From NCBI RefSeq assembly GCF_031181555.1, contig NZ_JAPSKQ010000007.1, forward strand, positions 1 to 64,000: a DNA stretch of 64,000 nt, written 5' to 3'. A program made the translations under genes and the position numbers. The notes under the pieces are model-generated. The model made no database searches and was not told the origin of the DNA. It worked only from the letters and a program-made list of their open reading frames with translations. Position 1 is the stretch's first letter. Each line of letters starts with the position of its first letter. This document shows positions 53,516 through 63,146 of the stretch, piece after piece. Origin of the DNA: Streptomyces sp. GTDB taxonomy: Bacteria; Actinomycetota; Actinomycetes; Streptomycetales; Streptomycetaceae.

Positions 53516-54184
53516 ATGACGGCCACCGCCGTACTCACCGCCCGCGCCCTCCTGCTGGACATGGACGGCACCCTCGTCAACTCCGACGCCTCGGTCGAAC
53601 GCGTCTGGCGCCGCTGGGCCGAGCGGCACGGGCTCGACGGGGACGAGGTCATGAAGGTCGTGCACGGGCGCCAGGGGTACGCGTCGATGGCGCTGCTGCT
53701 GCCGGACCGGCCGATGAAGCAGAACCACGCGGACAACGCCCGCATGCTCGCCGAGGAGACGGCGGACACCGAGGGCGTCGTCGAGATCCCGGGCGCCCGC
53801 GCGTTCCTCGCCTCGCTGCACGGGCTGCCGCACGCGCTCGTGACCTCCGCCGACGTCGCCCTGTCCACCGCCCGGATGGCCGCCGCCGGGCTGGACCTGC
53901 CCGCGGTGCGGGTGACCGCGGAGTCCGTCGGCGCGAGCAAGCCGGACCCCGAGGGCTTCCTGAAGGGCGCGGCGGAACTGGGCGTCGACCCCGCCGACTG
54001 CGTGGTCTTCGAGGACTCCGGCGCCGGCATCGCCGCGGGCCGCGCCGCCGGGATGCGGGTCGTGGGCGTCGGCCCGCGGGCCGGCTTCCACGCGCCGGAC
54101 GTGGTCGTACGGGACCTGACCCAGGTGCGCGTGGAGGCCGGGGCCGACGGCACGATCCGACTGCACGTGACGGAATCCGCGTGA
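53516..54184 (+). CDS. HAD-IA sugar-phosphatase-like hydrolase
   Basis: A 222-aa HAD phosphatase. Motif I is LDMDGTLVNSD near 14-24 with a small alpha-helical cap, motif II is ALVTSADV near 110-117, motif III Lys is in GASKPDPEGF near 141-150, and motif IV is VVFEDSGAGIAAG near 161-173. The DOG1/YfbT-like layout suggests a sugar-phosphate or small phosphometabolite substrate. The ATG at 53516 follows GGAG. Confidence 0.9.
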   Translation: MTATAVLTARALLLDMDGTLVNSDASVERVWRRWAERHGLDGDEVMKVVHGRQGYASMALLLPDRPMKQNHADNARMLAEETADTEGVVEIPGARAFLASLHGLPHALVTSADVALSTARMAAAGLDLPAVRVTAESVGASKPDPEGFLKGAAELGVDPADCVVFEDSGAGIAAGRAAGMRVVGVGPRAGFHAPDVVVRDLTQVRVEAGADGTIRLHVTESA

Positions 54185-54255
54185 TCCCCGTGTCCGTGTG
54201 ATCCCCGTGACGGGAAACCGCGTGACGGAGCCCGGACGCGCGGGGCGTGACCCCG

Positions 54256-54306
54256 CAGGGGCCCGCCGGACCCGCCGGCACCGGGCCCCGGGCCTCCGGG
54301 CCCCTG
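54256..54306. terminator. Bidirectional terminator region between convergent genes
   Basis: CAGGGGCCCG (54256-54265) pairs with CGGGCCCCTG (54297-54306), with a smaller hairpin inside. It separates the HAD gene from the convergent zinc-ribbon gene. Confidence 0.55.
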
Positions 54307-54324
54307 GGACTCCCCGGGCAGGCC

Positions 54325-55512
54325 CTACGGCTCCCGGGTCTCCGACTCCAGCTGGGCGCGGGTCCTCGGGCCGTACACGCTCAGCTCGTCCTGGAGGCCG
54401 CGGGACCACTGGTAGTTGCGCAGGGCGTCCTCCACGCGGTGGGTGAACTGGCCGTTGATGTCGTCGTTGTACAGGTACAACTGGCGCAGGCGCAGCTGCA
54501 GTTCGGTGACCTCCGGGCCCCGGTCGCCGCGGCTCAGGACGGGTCCGGTGGCGTCGCGGTCGTCCTCGTCCCGCTCCTCGGGAGAGCCGGTGGGCGCGGT
54601 GGTCGTCGGGGCCGCGGACGGTTCGGCCGGCTTCGACGGGCTCGGCGTGGCGCTGGACGCCGAAGGCGAGGGAGAGGCCGACGGGCTCGCGCTCGCGGAC
54701 GGCGAGGCCGACGGGGAGGCGGAGGCCGGCGCGGTGACGGACGCGCTCGTCGCCGGTGCCGCGGACGGCGGGGCGGACGAGGGGGCCGGCACGCCCGCCC
54801 TGATGTCCTCCGGCAGCGCGCCGTCCCGGGACGGCGTCTCGTAGGAGAACAGCCCGCTCGCCCACCCGGCCGCGCCCACCACGGCGACGACGGCCCCGGT
54901 GATCGCGAGCAGGGTGGTACGGCGCCGCCGGCGCGGCGGAGCGGCGGGCCGGCCGGTGGTGTCGTCCGCGGCCGGGGCGGCTCCGGACGGGTGCGGGGGC
55001 CCGGTCTCGAACAGGTGCAGGTCCGCGGCGCTCGGCTCGGTGGCGGGCGGCGCGAGCGGCGTGGGGAGGACGGACGTGGGGGCCCCGGCGCCCGGTGCGT
55101 CAGGGGGGCCGGGCGCACCGGGAGTGTCCGGGGCGTCCGGGGCGACGGCGCGCAACGGCACGGTCGCGTCGGCCGCCTGCGGTGTCCCGGACTCCGGGGG
55201 GACGTCCTGCGCCCCCTGCGCACCCCCCGCCCCCGGCGCCTTCCCGGTTCCCCGCCCGCCGTCCGGCGCGCCCTCCGGTCCGCCGCCCGGCGCACGGCCC
55301 GGCGCGTCCGGCACACCCCCCGCCGTTTTGCCGTCCAGCTCGACGTACGGCCGTATGCGCAGCGGGTCGAAGTCCTCCGCCGCGGCCGCCTGAGCCGTGC
55401 GGGCGTCGCGGAGGGCGTCGGACGCGCGGAGGGTGCAGGTGCAGGACGGCGTGTTGTCCCTGTGTCTGGGCGCACCGCACTCCGGGCACGGGTTCCCGTT
55501 CGGCTGTTCCAC
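54325..55512 (-). CDS. Zinc-ribbon membrane protein with C-terminal peptidoglycan-binding domain
   Basis: A 395-aa protein. An N-terminal zinc ribbon (CPECGAPRH with a second CTC pair near 24-26) is followed by a long Gly/Pro/Ala low-complexity linker and one membrane helix at about 204-226. An outer Ser/Ala/Pro stalk comes next. The C-terminal PG_binding_1 domain is near 330-390 (RGPEVTELQLRLRQL, then NGQFTHRVEDALRNYQ). The plan suggests a sensor spanning the membrane, wall binding outside and metal binding inside. The GTG at 55512 has GGGAGGG upstream. Confidence 0.82.
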   Translation of the reverse strand: MEQPNGNPCPECGAPRHRDNTPSCTCTLRASDALRDARTAQAAAAEDFDPLRIRPYVELDGKTAGGVPDAPGRAPGGGPEGAPDGGRGTGKAPGAGGAQGAQDVPPESGTPQAADATVPLRAVAPDAPDTPGAPGPPDAPGAGAPTSVLPTPLAPPATEPSAADLHLFETGPPHPSGAAPAADDTTGRPAAPPRRRRRTTLLAITGAVVAVVGAAGWASGLFSYETPSRDGALPEDIRAGVPAPSSAPPSAAPATSASVTAPASASPSASPSASASPSASPSPSASSATPSPSKPAEPSAAPTTTAPTGSPEERDEDDRDATGPVLSRGDRGPEVTELQLRLRQLYLYNDDINGQFTHRVEDALRNYQWSRGLQDELSVYGPRTRAQLESETREP

Positions 55513-55648
55513 GTGTCGTCCCTCCCCTCGCGAACTCCAGAGATTATGCAGATCTTCTTCACAGCTCGGTCCGTGCGCCCCCGGAATGCAGACTTCCGTC
55601 AGAACTCAACAGGCCATAACGGGTCATACCGATCACGATGGAGGGTGA

Positions 55649-57778
<2,130 letters not shown>

Positions 57779-57789
57779 GGTGACGCCGG

Positions 57790-58281
57790 TCAGCCGAGTT
57801 CCTTGGCGAACCAGTGCTCGGCGTACGGGCCGGCGTTGTGCGGCTCGGTCTCCGCGTAGCCGAGCCGGGCGTACAGGGCCCGGGCCTCGACGAGGTCCCC
57901 GCGCGTGTCGAGGACCATCCGGGTGGCACCGCGGGCGCGGGCCGCGTCCTCGGCGGCCCGTACCAGCAGCGCCGCACCGCCCCTGCCCCGCATCCCCTCG
58001 TGGAGGAACACCCGGGTGAGTTCGGCGGCCGCGTCGTCCAGCAGCCGGACGCCCGCGCTGCCGGCCGGCTCCCCCGCGTACCGCGCGACCAGCAGCAGGC
58101 CCTTCGGCGGCGCGAGATCGCCGCCCGACTGCGCCGCGATCTCGCGCTCCAGTTCCCCGGGATCGGTCCGCCGCCCCTCGTGCAGCAGGTACCAGCGGTC
58201 GCTGACCTCCGTGTAGTACGCCCGCCAGAGCGCGGCGGCGACGGGGGAGTCGTGCGGTTCCGGGGCGACGGTCCAGGCCAT
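57790..58281 (-). CDS. GNAT-family N-acetyltransferase
   Basis: A 163-aa acetyltransferase. The acetyl-CoA loop is in VFLHEGMRGRGGAALLVRAAE near 91-111, and the ARALYARLGYAET segment near 132-144 completes motif B. The C-terminal AEHWFAKELG is typical. Substrate unknown. GAGAAT lies six bases before the ATG at 58281, a possible leaderless promoter. The longer frame to 59115 is an artefact of composition. Confidence 0.88.
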   Translation of the reverse strand: MAWTVAPEPHDSPVAAALWRAYYTEVSDRWYLLHEGRRTDPGELEREIAAQSGGDLAPPKGLLLVARYAGEPAGSAGVRLLDDAAAELTRVFLHEGMRGRGGAALLVRAAEDAARARGATRMVLDTRGDLVEARALYARLGYAETEPHNAGPYAEHWFAKELG

Positions 58282-58461
58282 GCCCGCATTCTCGGCGGGC
58301 CCCCCGGCGGGCGCGCAAGCGAATATGCCGCGCCTGTGCCCCGCCCGTGCCGCGCCGGTCCGGTGGGGGGCCGGAACTGTTTGCGGGTGAACCTTCGGGC
58401 AACCCGGTAGGCGAACCGGCTCGCGAGGAGTGCCGGCCTGGCCGAGAACCGGAAGGCATTC

Positions 58462-59133
58462 ATGTCCACTGGCCTGATCATTGCTTTGATCGTGATTGTC
58501 GCGCTCGTCGTCGTCGCGGCGGCCGTGGTGACCCTGAGGGCCCGCGGCCCGCGGCACGGCACGAACCTGAAGCGGCGCTTCGGACCCGAGTACGACCGGG
58601 CCGTCGCCCGGCACGACGGGGACGCCAAGGCCGCCGAGCGGGAGCTCGCCGAGCGCGTGGAGCGCCACGGCGACCTGCGGGAACGGCCGTTGGAGCCCGC
58701 CGAGCGGGAGCGGTACGAGGCGCGCTGGGCGGCCGTGCAGGAGCGGTTCGTCGACGCGCCGGGCGACGCGGTCGCCGAGGCGGACCGGCTGCTCGCCGAG
58801 CTGGCCGGCGCCAAGGGCTTCCCCGACGGCGGGCACTACGAGGACCAGCTCGCCGCGCTGTCCGTGCACCACGCGCACCACGTCGAGGGCTACCGGCGGG
58901 TGCACCGGGTGGCCCAGGCGCGCGCGAGGGGCGCGCACGACGGCGGCGCGGGCACCGAGGAGATGCGCGAGGCCCTGGTCGAGGCCCGCGCCCTGTTCGA
59001 CGAACTGGTCCGGCCGTCCGCCCACGACCGCGGCCGCCACCGCGCCGGCGCGGACGACGGGCACAGGTCCCCGGCCGGTCGCGGTCACCACACGCCGTCG
59101 GTGTTCCACCGGCACCAGACGAAGGAGAGCTGA
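58462..59133 (+). CDS. Membrane-anchored FVDAP-motif protein (copy 1)
   Basis: A 223-aa protein of unknown function. One membrane helix (about 4-26) is followed by a helical, charged domain. A motif of the form WAAVQERFVDAPGDAVAEAD (near 93-112) recurs in the next gene. The C-terminus is His/Arg/Gly rich. The ATG is preceded by GGAAGG. It is 5 bases upstream of the next gene, so the two form an operon. Confidence 0.75.
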   Translation: MSTGLIIALIVIVALVVVAAAVVTLRARGPRHGTNLKRRFGPEYDRAVARHDGDAKAAERELAERVERHGDLRERPLEPAERERYEARWAAVQERFVDAPGDAVAEADRLLAELAGAKGFPDGGHYEDQLAALSVHHAHHVEGYRRVHRVAQARARGAHDGGAGTEEMREALVEARALFDELVRPSAHDRGRHRAGADDGHRSPAGRGHHTPSVFHRHQTKES

Positions 59134-59138
59134 GCGAG

Positions 59139-59639
59139 ATGTCCGACGCGATCCGACGCCCCGGCGGGGAACCGCTCCCCGGAAGCACCGGCACCACCCC
59201 GGGCGCTCCCGCCGCGGGCGGGGAGGGCCCGCTGGTCGCCGCCCACCCGCAGGCCGGCGGCACGCCGGCCGGCGACACGGCGCGCCACGCCCCGGAGCGG
59301 ACCCCCGGTCCGGGCCGCGGGAACGAAGGAACCCCGGGCACCCGTCTCCTCCCGCGCGACGACGGCGACCGGTTCGCCGCTCAGCTGCAGCACGCCGTGG
59401 CCGGGTTCGTCGACGCGCCGCGGGACGCCGTCGAGGAGGCCGACCGCGTCCTGCAGGAGCTCACCGCGCGCGTCACGGACGCGGTGACCGAGCGGCGCCA
59501 CGCCCTGTGCCGGTCCTGGCGGGCCGCCGACACCGCCGACACCGGTGAGGCCGGGAACGCCGCGGCGACCGACACCGAGCAACTGCGCCTCGCCCTGCGG
59601 GACTACCGCGAGCTGGCGGAGCGGCTGCTACGCGTCTGA
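59139..59639 (+). CDS. FVDAP-motif soluble protein (copy 2)
   Basis: A 166-aa protein. A disordered Gly/Pro-rich N-terminus (1-70) precedes a helical domain with the motif HAVAGFVDAPRDAVEEADRV (near 84-103) that parallels the membrane-anchored copy upstream. A C-terminal LRDYRELAERLLRV helix follows. The ATG at 59139 has GGAG 12 bases upstream. Probably a soluble partner or paralogue of the membrane protein. It overlaps the convergent DUF1992 gene by 12 bases. Confidence 0.72.
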   Translation: MSDAIRRPGGEPLPGSTGTTPGAPAAGGEGPLVAAHPQAGGTPAGDTARHAPERTPGPGRGNEGTPGTRLLPRDDGDRFAAQLQHAVAGFVDAPRDAVEEADRVLQELTARVTDAVTERRHALCRSWRAADTADTGEAGNAAATDTEQLRLALRDYRELAERLLRV

Positions 59640-60050
59640 CCCGCCCGCCGCGGTCCGGCGCTCCCGCCACTGCCGTACGACGTCCTCGACGTCGTACGGC
59701 TTCTTGCCCAGCGGGGGGCCGGGCGGCGGCTTGAACATCATCTCGCGGATCCTGTCGTTGATCTCCGTGAGGATCCTCCGGACGATCCGCTCCGAGGGGG
59801 CCGCGAGGGCCGCCTGCAGCGCGTCCTCGGCCTCCTTGCGCAGGGCCAGCGCCGGCGGGAGCACGGAGAGGCCCTCGCGGGCCATCTTCCGTTTGACCCA
59901 CCACAGTTCGTCGTACGCGGTCTCCACGTCACGCGGGAGGGGTTTGCCCGCCCCCGGCAGCCGTTCGAACTCCCCGCGCGCCTCCGCGTCGCGGATCTGC
60001 TTGTCGACCCAGGACTCGAAGTCGACGCCGGGTGGCTTTCGCTCGGTCAT
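59628..60050 (-). CDS. DUF1992 (DnaJ-C28-like) family protein
   Basis: A 140-aa soluble protein of the DUF1992 family: VDFESWVDKQIRDAEARGEFERLPGAGKPLP near 9-39 is the signature of this family (DnaJ homologue subfamily C member 28 conserved domain). Function unknown. CACAAT lies six bases before the ATG at 60050, suggesting a leaderless mRNA. Confidence 0.88.
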   Translation of the reverse strand: MTERKPPGVDFESWVDKQIRDAEARGEFERLPGAGKPLPRDVETAYDELWWVKRKMAREGLSVLPPALALRKEAEDALQAALAAPSERIVRRILTEINDRIREMMFKPPPGPPLGKKPYDVEDVVRQWRERRTAAGGSDA

Positions 60051-60169
60051 GAGGCCATTGTGCCGGACACCGCGGAGCCGGGCGTTTTATCATGCGGCGG
60101 CGGTGAGCCGGTCCGGCCGCCGCCCGAGGCGGTTCCGGTCAGGGCCGTCCCGTTTCAGGAGGAGCGCAC

Positions 60170-60549
60170 GTGCTCGAACTCACCATGGCCGCCGTGTCCG
60201 CGGCGGAAGCGGGTGCCACGGCCGGCATGCTCATGGCCGACGCGCCCAGCGAGCCGGGCGCCGTGCTGCGGGTGGGCCGGGACAGGTCGGTGTGCCGGCT
60301 CTCCACGCCGGACGACTGGCTGTTCGTCTCCCGGGTCCACCTGGAGTTCCAGTGCCTGCGGGACGGCACCTGGCAGCTGACCTGGCTGCGCGGCTCGCTG
60401 CCCGAGCCCTCCTCCGAGGTCCGGCTGACCGTCGGGGAGCACACCCGCCCGGTCGCCTACGGCGGCACCGTGGCGGCAGCGGCGAGGTCGTCGTCCAGGA
60501 CCGCGCCGCCCCGCGCAGCGTCAACGTGGGCTTCTACCACGAGGTGTGA
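60170..60549 (+). pseudogene. FHA-domain protein with a frameshift near its 3' end
   Basis: An FHA domain is seen as LRVGRDRSVCRL...WLFVSRVHLEFQC near residues 33-62. The reading frame that begins at the ATG (60170) continues to a stop at 60574, but from about 60470 its sequence becomes low-quality (AAAARSSSRT). The neighbouring frame there reads GGSGEVVVQDRAAP and ends ...NVGFYHEV at a stop at 60549, which looks like a genuine beta-strand C-terminus. A single-base deletion near 60466-60478 (likely GTCGGC to GTGGC) would explain this. The alternatives are a sequencing error, a pseudogene or programmed slippage. GGAG lies upstream of the ATG. Confidence 0.65.
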
Positions 60550-60570
60550 GGCCCGCGGGCCGGGGTGCGC

Positions 60571-61251
60571 CTAGGCGAGCACCCGGGCCAGCGCGAAGCC
60601 GTCGTGGCCCTTGGCGCCGACCGTCTGGATCGCCGTGCCGCTCAGCCTCGGATGGCTGCCGATCATGTCGAGCGCGGCGCGGGTGCCGAGCACGTCCGGA
60701 TCGGTGGTGCCGGGGTCGGCCACCCGGCCGCCCCGTACGACGTTGTCCAGGACGATCAGGCTGCCCGTGCTGGTGAGCTTCAGGGCCCACTCCACGTAGT
60801 GCGGGTTGTTGGCCTTGTCCGCGTCGATGAAGACGAGGTCGAACGGGGGCGGGTTCTCGTCGGCCAGCCCGGGCAGCGACTCCAGCGCCGGACCCACCCG
60901 CACCTCGACCTGCCGGTCGAGTCCCGCGCGGGCGATGTTGCGGGTGGCGACCTCGGCGTGCCGGGGGTCGTACTCCAGGGAGACCAGCCGCCCGTCGGCC
61001 GGCAGGGCGCGGCCCAGCCAGATGGTGCTGTAGCCGCCGAGCGTGCCGATCTCCAGGATGTGCCGGGCGCCCTGCACCTGGGCGAGGAGCTGGAGCAGCT
61101 TGCCCTGGGCGGGCGACACGGCGATGGGCGGGAGGCCGGCGGCCTCGCTGTCGCGCAGGGCGGCCGTCAGGGCGTCGTCCTCCGGGGCGTCGGGCAGGAG
61201 ACGGGCGGTGAGGTAGTCGTCCACTTCCTGCCAGAGCCGCGACTCGCTCAT
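60571..61251 (-). CDS. Class I SAM-dependent O-methyltransferase
   Basis: A 226-aa catechol-O-methyltransferase-type enzyme. The SAM motif I is ILEIGTLGGYST near 64-75, DLVFIDADK near 135-143 binds the metal, and LIVLDNVVRGG near 163-173 is the third motif. GGAAGG lies nine bases before the ATG at 61251. An inverted repeat upstream resembles the doxX operator. The substrate (phenolic or caffeoyl-like) is unknown. Its 3' end overlaps the nominal end of the FHA reading frame. Confidence 0.9.
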   Translation of the reverse strand: MSESRLWQEVDDYLTARLLPDAPEDDALTAALRDSEAAGLPPIAVSPAQGKLLQLLAQVQGARHILEIGTLGGYSTIWLGRALPADGRLVSLEYDPRHAEVATRNIARAGLDRQVEVRVGPALESLPGLADENPPPFDLVFIDADKANNPHYVEWALKLTSTGSLIVLDNVVRGGRVADPGTTDPDVLGTRAALDMIGSHPRLSGTAIQTVGAKGHDGFALARVLA

Positions 61252-61275
61252 GCACCTGTACCTTCCGTACGGCTG

Positions 61276-61290
61276 GTTAGCCTGCCTAAC
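61276..61290 (-). promoter_or_regulatory. Candidate operator upstream of the O-methyltransferase gene
   Basis: GTTAG-N5-CTAAC is a perfect inverted repeat 25 bases upstream of the ATG and resembles the doxX site GTTAGG-N4-CCTAAC. It could overlap the -10 region. It does not fit the 19-bp iron-box consensus. Confidence 0.45.
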
Positions 61291-61354
61291 TAGTGGCGCT
61301 GACGAAGATACGTGGTGCACGGCTTCCCTGTCAGGGAATCACCGGTCGGCGCCC

Positions 61355-62758
61355 TCAGCGTGTCCCGGCCGCCTCCAGCGACGGAGCCGAACCCGGCAGC
61401 GGGCGTCCCGCCGACTCCGCCATGCGCCACACCGCGAACCCGCCGATCACGGCCGCCGCCATCATGTAGTAGGCGGGCATCATCACGTCGCCGGTCGCGC
61501 CGATCAGGGCCGTGATCACCAGCGGGGTCGTGCCGCCGAACAGCGACACCGAGACGTTGAAGCCGATCGACAGCGAGCCGTACCGCACGCGCGTCGGGAA
61601 CAGCGCCGGAAGCGCGGAGGGCATGGCCGCGGTGAAGCACACCAGCAGCAGGCCGAGGGCGCCCATGCCGACGGCGACCGCGAGCAGGCCGCCGTCGCGG
61701 ATCAGCAGCAGCGCCGGGACGGACAGCACCAGGAACCCGCCGCACCCGGCCGCGATCACCGGGCGGCGGCCGATCCGGTCGGTCAGCGCACCGGCGAACG
61801 GCTGGACGATCATCATCAGCACCATCACGCCGAGGACCACGAGCAGACCGTGCGTCGCGTCGTGGCCCAGCTCACCGGTGAGGTAGCTCGGCATGTACGA
61901 CAGCAGCATGTAGTCGGTGACGTTGAAGACCAGCACCAGACCCACGCACAGCAGCAGCGCGCGCCACTGGCCGGTGACCATCTCGCGCAGCGGCACCTTC
62001 GGGCGGCTGCTCTCCGCCTTCTCGACCTCGGCCGCGAACGCCGGCGTCTCCTCCAGGCGCATGCGCAGATAGAGGCCGATGACGCCCATCGGGCCCGCGA
62101 TCAGGAACGGGATGCGCCAGCCCCAGGACAGCAGGTCCTCCGAGGAGAGCAGCGCGGTCATCAGGGTGACCAGGCCCGCGCCGCCGATGTACCCGGCGAG
62201 CGTGCCGAACTCCAGCCAGCTGCCGAGGAAGCCGCGCCGCTTGTCGGGGGCGTACTCGGCGATGAAGGTGGACGCGCCGGCGTACTCGCCGCCGGTGGAG
62301 AAGCCCTGCACCAGGCGGGCGGCCAGCAGCAGGACCGGGGCGCCCACGCCGATCGCGGCGTAGGACGGGATGAGGCCGATGGCGAAGGTGCCCGCCGCCA
62401 TCATGATCATGGTGAGGGCGAGGACCTTCTGCCGCCCCACGCGGTCGCCGAGCGGGCCGAAGACCAGGCCGCCGAGCGGGCGGACCAGGAAGGCCGCGGC
62501 GAAGGCGCCGAACGTGGACAGCAGCTGGGCGGTGGGATCGCCCGAGGGGAAGAAGACCTTGCCCAGCGTGACCGCGATGTAGCTGTAGACACCGAAGTCG
62601 AACCATTCCATCGCGTTGCCGAGCGCCGCCGCCTTCACGGCGCGCCGGACGAGCGCGGGGTCGGTGACGGTGGGGGCGGTGGTGCCGGGCGCCTGTGCGG
62701 TGCCGGTCTTCTGCGACGGGTGCGAGGACGGGTGAGCGGCGACTGGGGCAGTCGACAA
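61355..62758 (-). CDS. proP: ProP-like MHS-family compatible-solute transporter
   Basis: A 467-aa MFS permease of the metabolite:H+ symporter family. The segment AAALGNAMEWFDFGVYSYIA near 39-58 and the FSTGGEYAGASTFIAEYAP stretch near 145-163 closely match E. coli ProP, an osmosensing proline/glycine-betaine symporter. The C-terminal coiled coil of E. coli ProP is absent (the protein ends soon after the last helix), so osmosensing may differ. TTG at 62758 was accepted. The gene is read leftward with a 388-base gap upstream. Confidence 0.87.
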   Translation of the reverse strand: MSTAPVAAHPSSHPSQKTGTAQAPGTTAPTVTDPALVRRAVKAAALGNAMEWFDFGVYSYIAVTLGKVFFPSGDPTAQLLSTFGAFAAAFLVRPLGGLVFGPLGDRVGRQKVLALTMIMMAAGTFAIGLIPSYAAIGVGAPVLLLAARLVQGFSTGGEYAGASTFIAEYAPDKRRGFLGSWLEFGTLAGYIGGAGLVTLMTALLSSEDLLSWGWRIPFLIAGPMGVIGLYLRMRLEETPAFAAEVEKAESSRPKVPLREMVTGQWRALLLCVGLVLVFNVTDYMLLSYMPSYLTGELGHDATHGLLVVLGVMVLMMIVQPFAGALTDRIGRRPVIAAGCGGFLVLSVPALLLIRDGGLLAVAVGMGALGLLLVCFTAAMPSALPALFPTRVRYGSLSIGFNVSVSLFGGTTPLVITALIGATGDVMMPAYYMMAAAVIGGFAVWRMAESAGRPLPGSAPSLEAAGTR

Positions 62759-63146
62759 GACTTCGCTCGCCTACCTTTCGACGGGGACAGGGACGGGTCC
62801 GCGCGGCGGCGCTGTCGGGCGGGCCGAAGAAGTGACGATAAGCGCCGTTGGTCCCTCTACGGACGGTACGCGTTCAGCTGCACAGGGCATCTAAATGCGG
62901 CGTGTGCAGGACCGCAGCCCCTCCCCGCGGCGCCCCGGCCGGCTGCTCGCTGTGATCCATGTCGCGCCGGCGGGAAGCGACCCGGTCCCCCCGGTCCGTC
63001 GTCATCCGGACAAAAGCGGGAGGGGCGTCAGGTGACGCGGGGGTTTCCTGCGTCTGTGCCCAGGGGCGGTGCGAGCCTCATAGGGTTCGCAGGGTGAACC
63101 CCACGCACGGGACGTGTGGGCGAGCGGGGCGGGAGGCCGACGAGGC
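62759..63146. other. Divergent intergenic region, 388 bases
   Basis: It separates proP (leftward) from the GT87-like gene (rightward). An inverted repeat GGGTTC-N7-GAACCC (63083-63101) with a TAGGGT -10-like hexamer (63081-63086) lies upstream of the rightward gene. A TTATCG hexamer near the proP side is a weak promoter candidate. No further feature was recognised. Confidence 0.45.

Noticed and set aside
59628-59639. Overlap between the FVDAP protein and DUF1992 as evidence of a wrong frame
   Set aside because: Both products keep coherent C-termini; a 12-base tail overlap is common in this genome.
61276-61290. Iron box (DmdR/IdeR site) upstream of the O-methyltransferase
   Set aside because: The repeat is GTTAG-N5-CTAAC; the 19-bp iron-box consensus TTAGGTTAGGCTAACCTAA aligns poorly because spacing is off.
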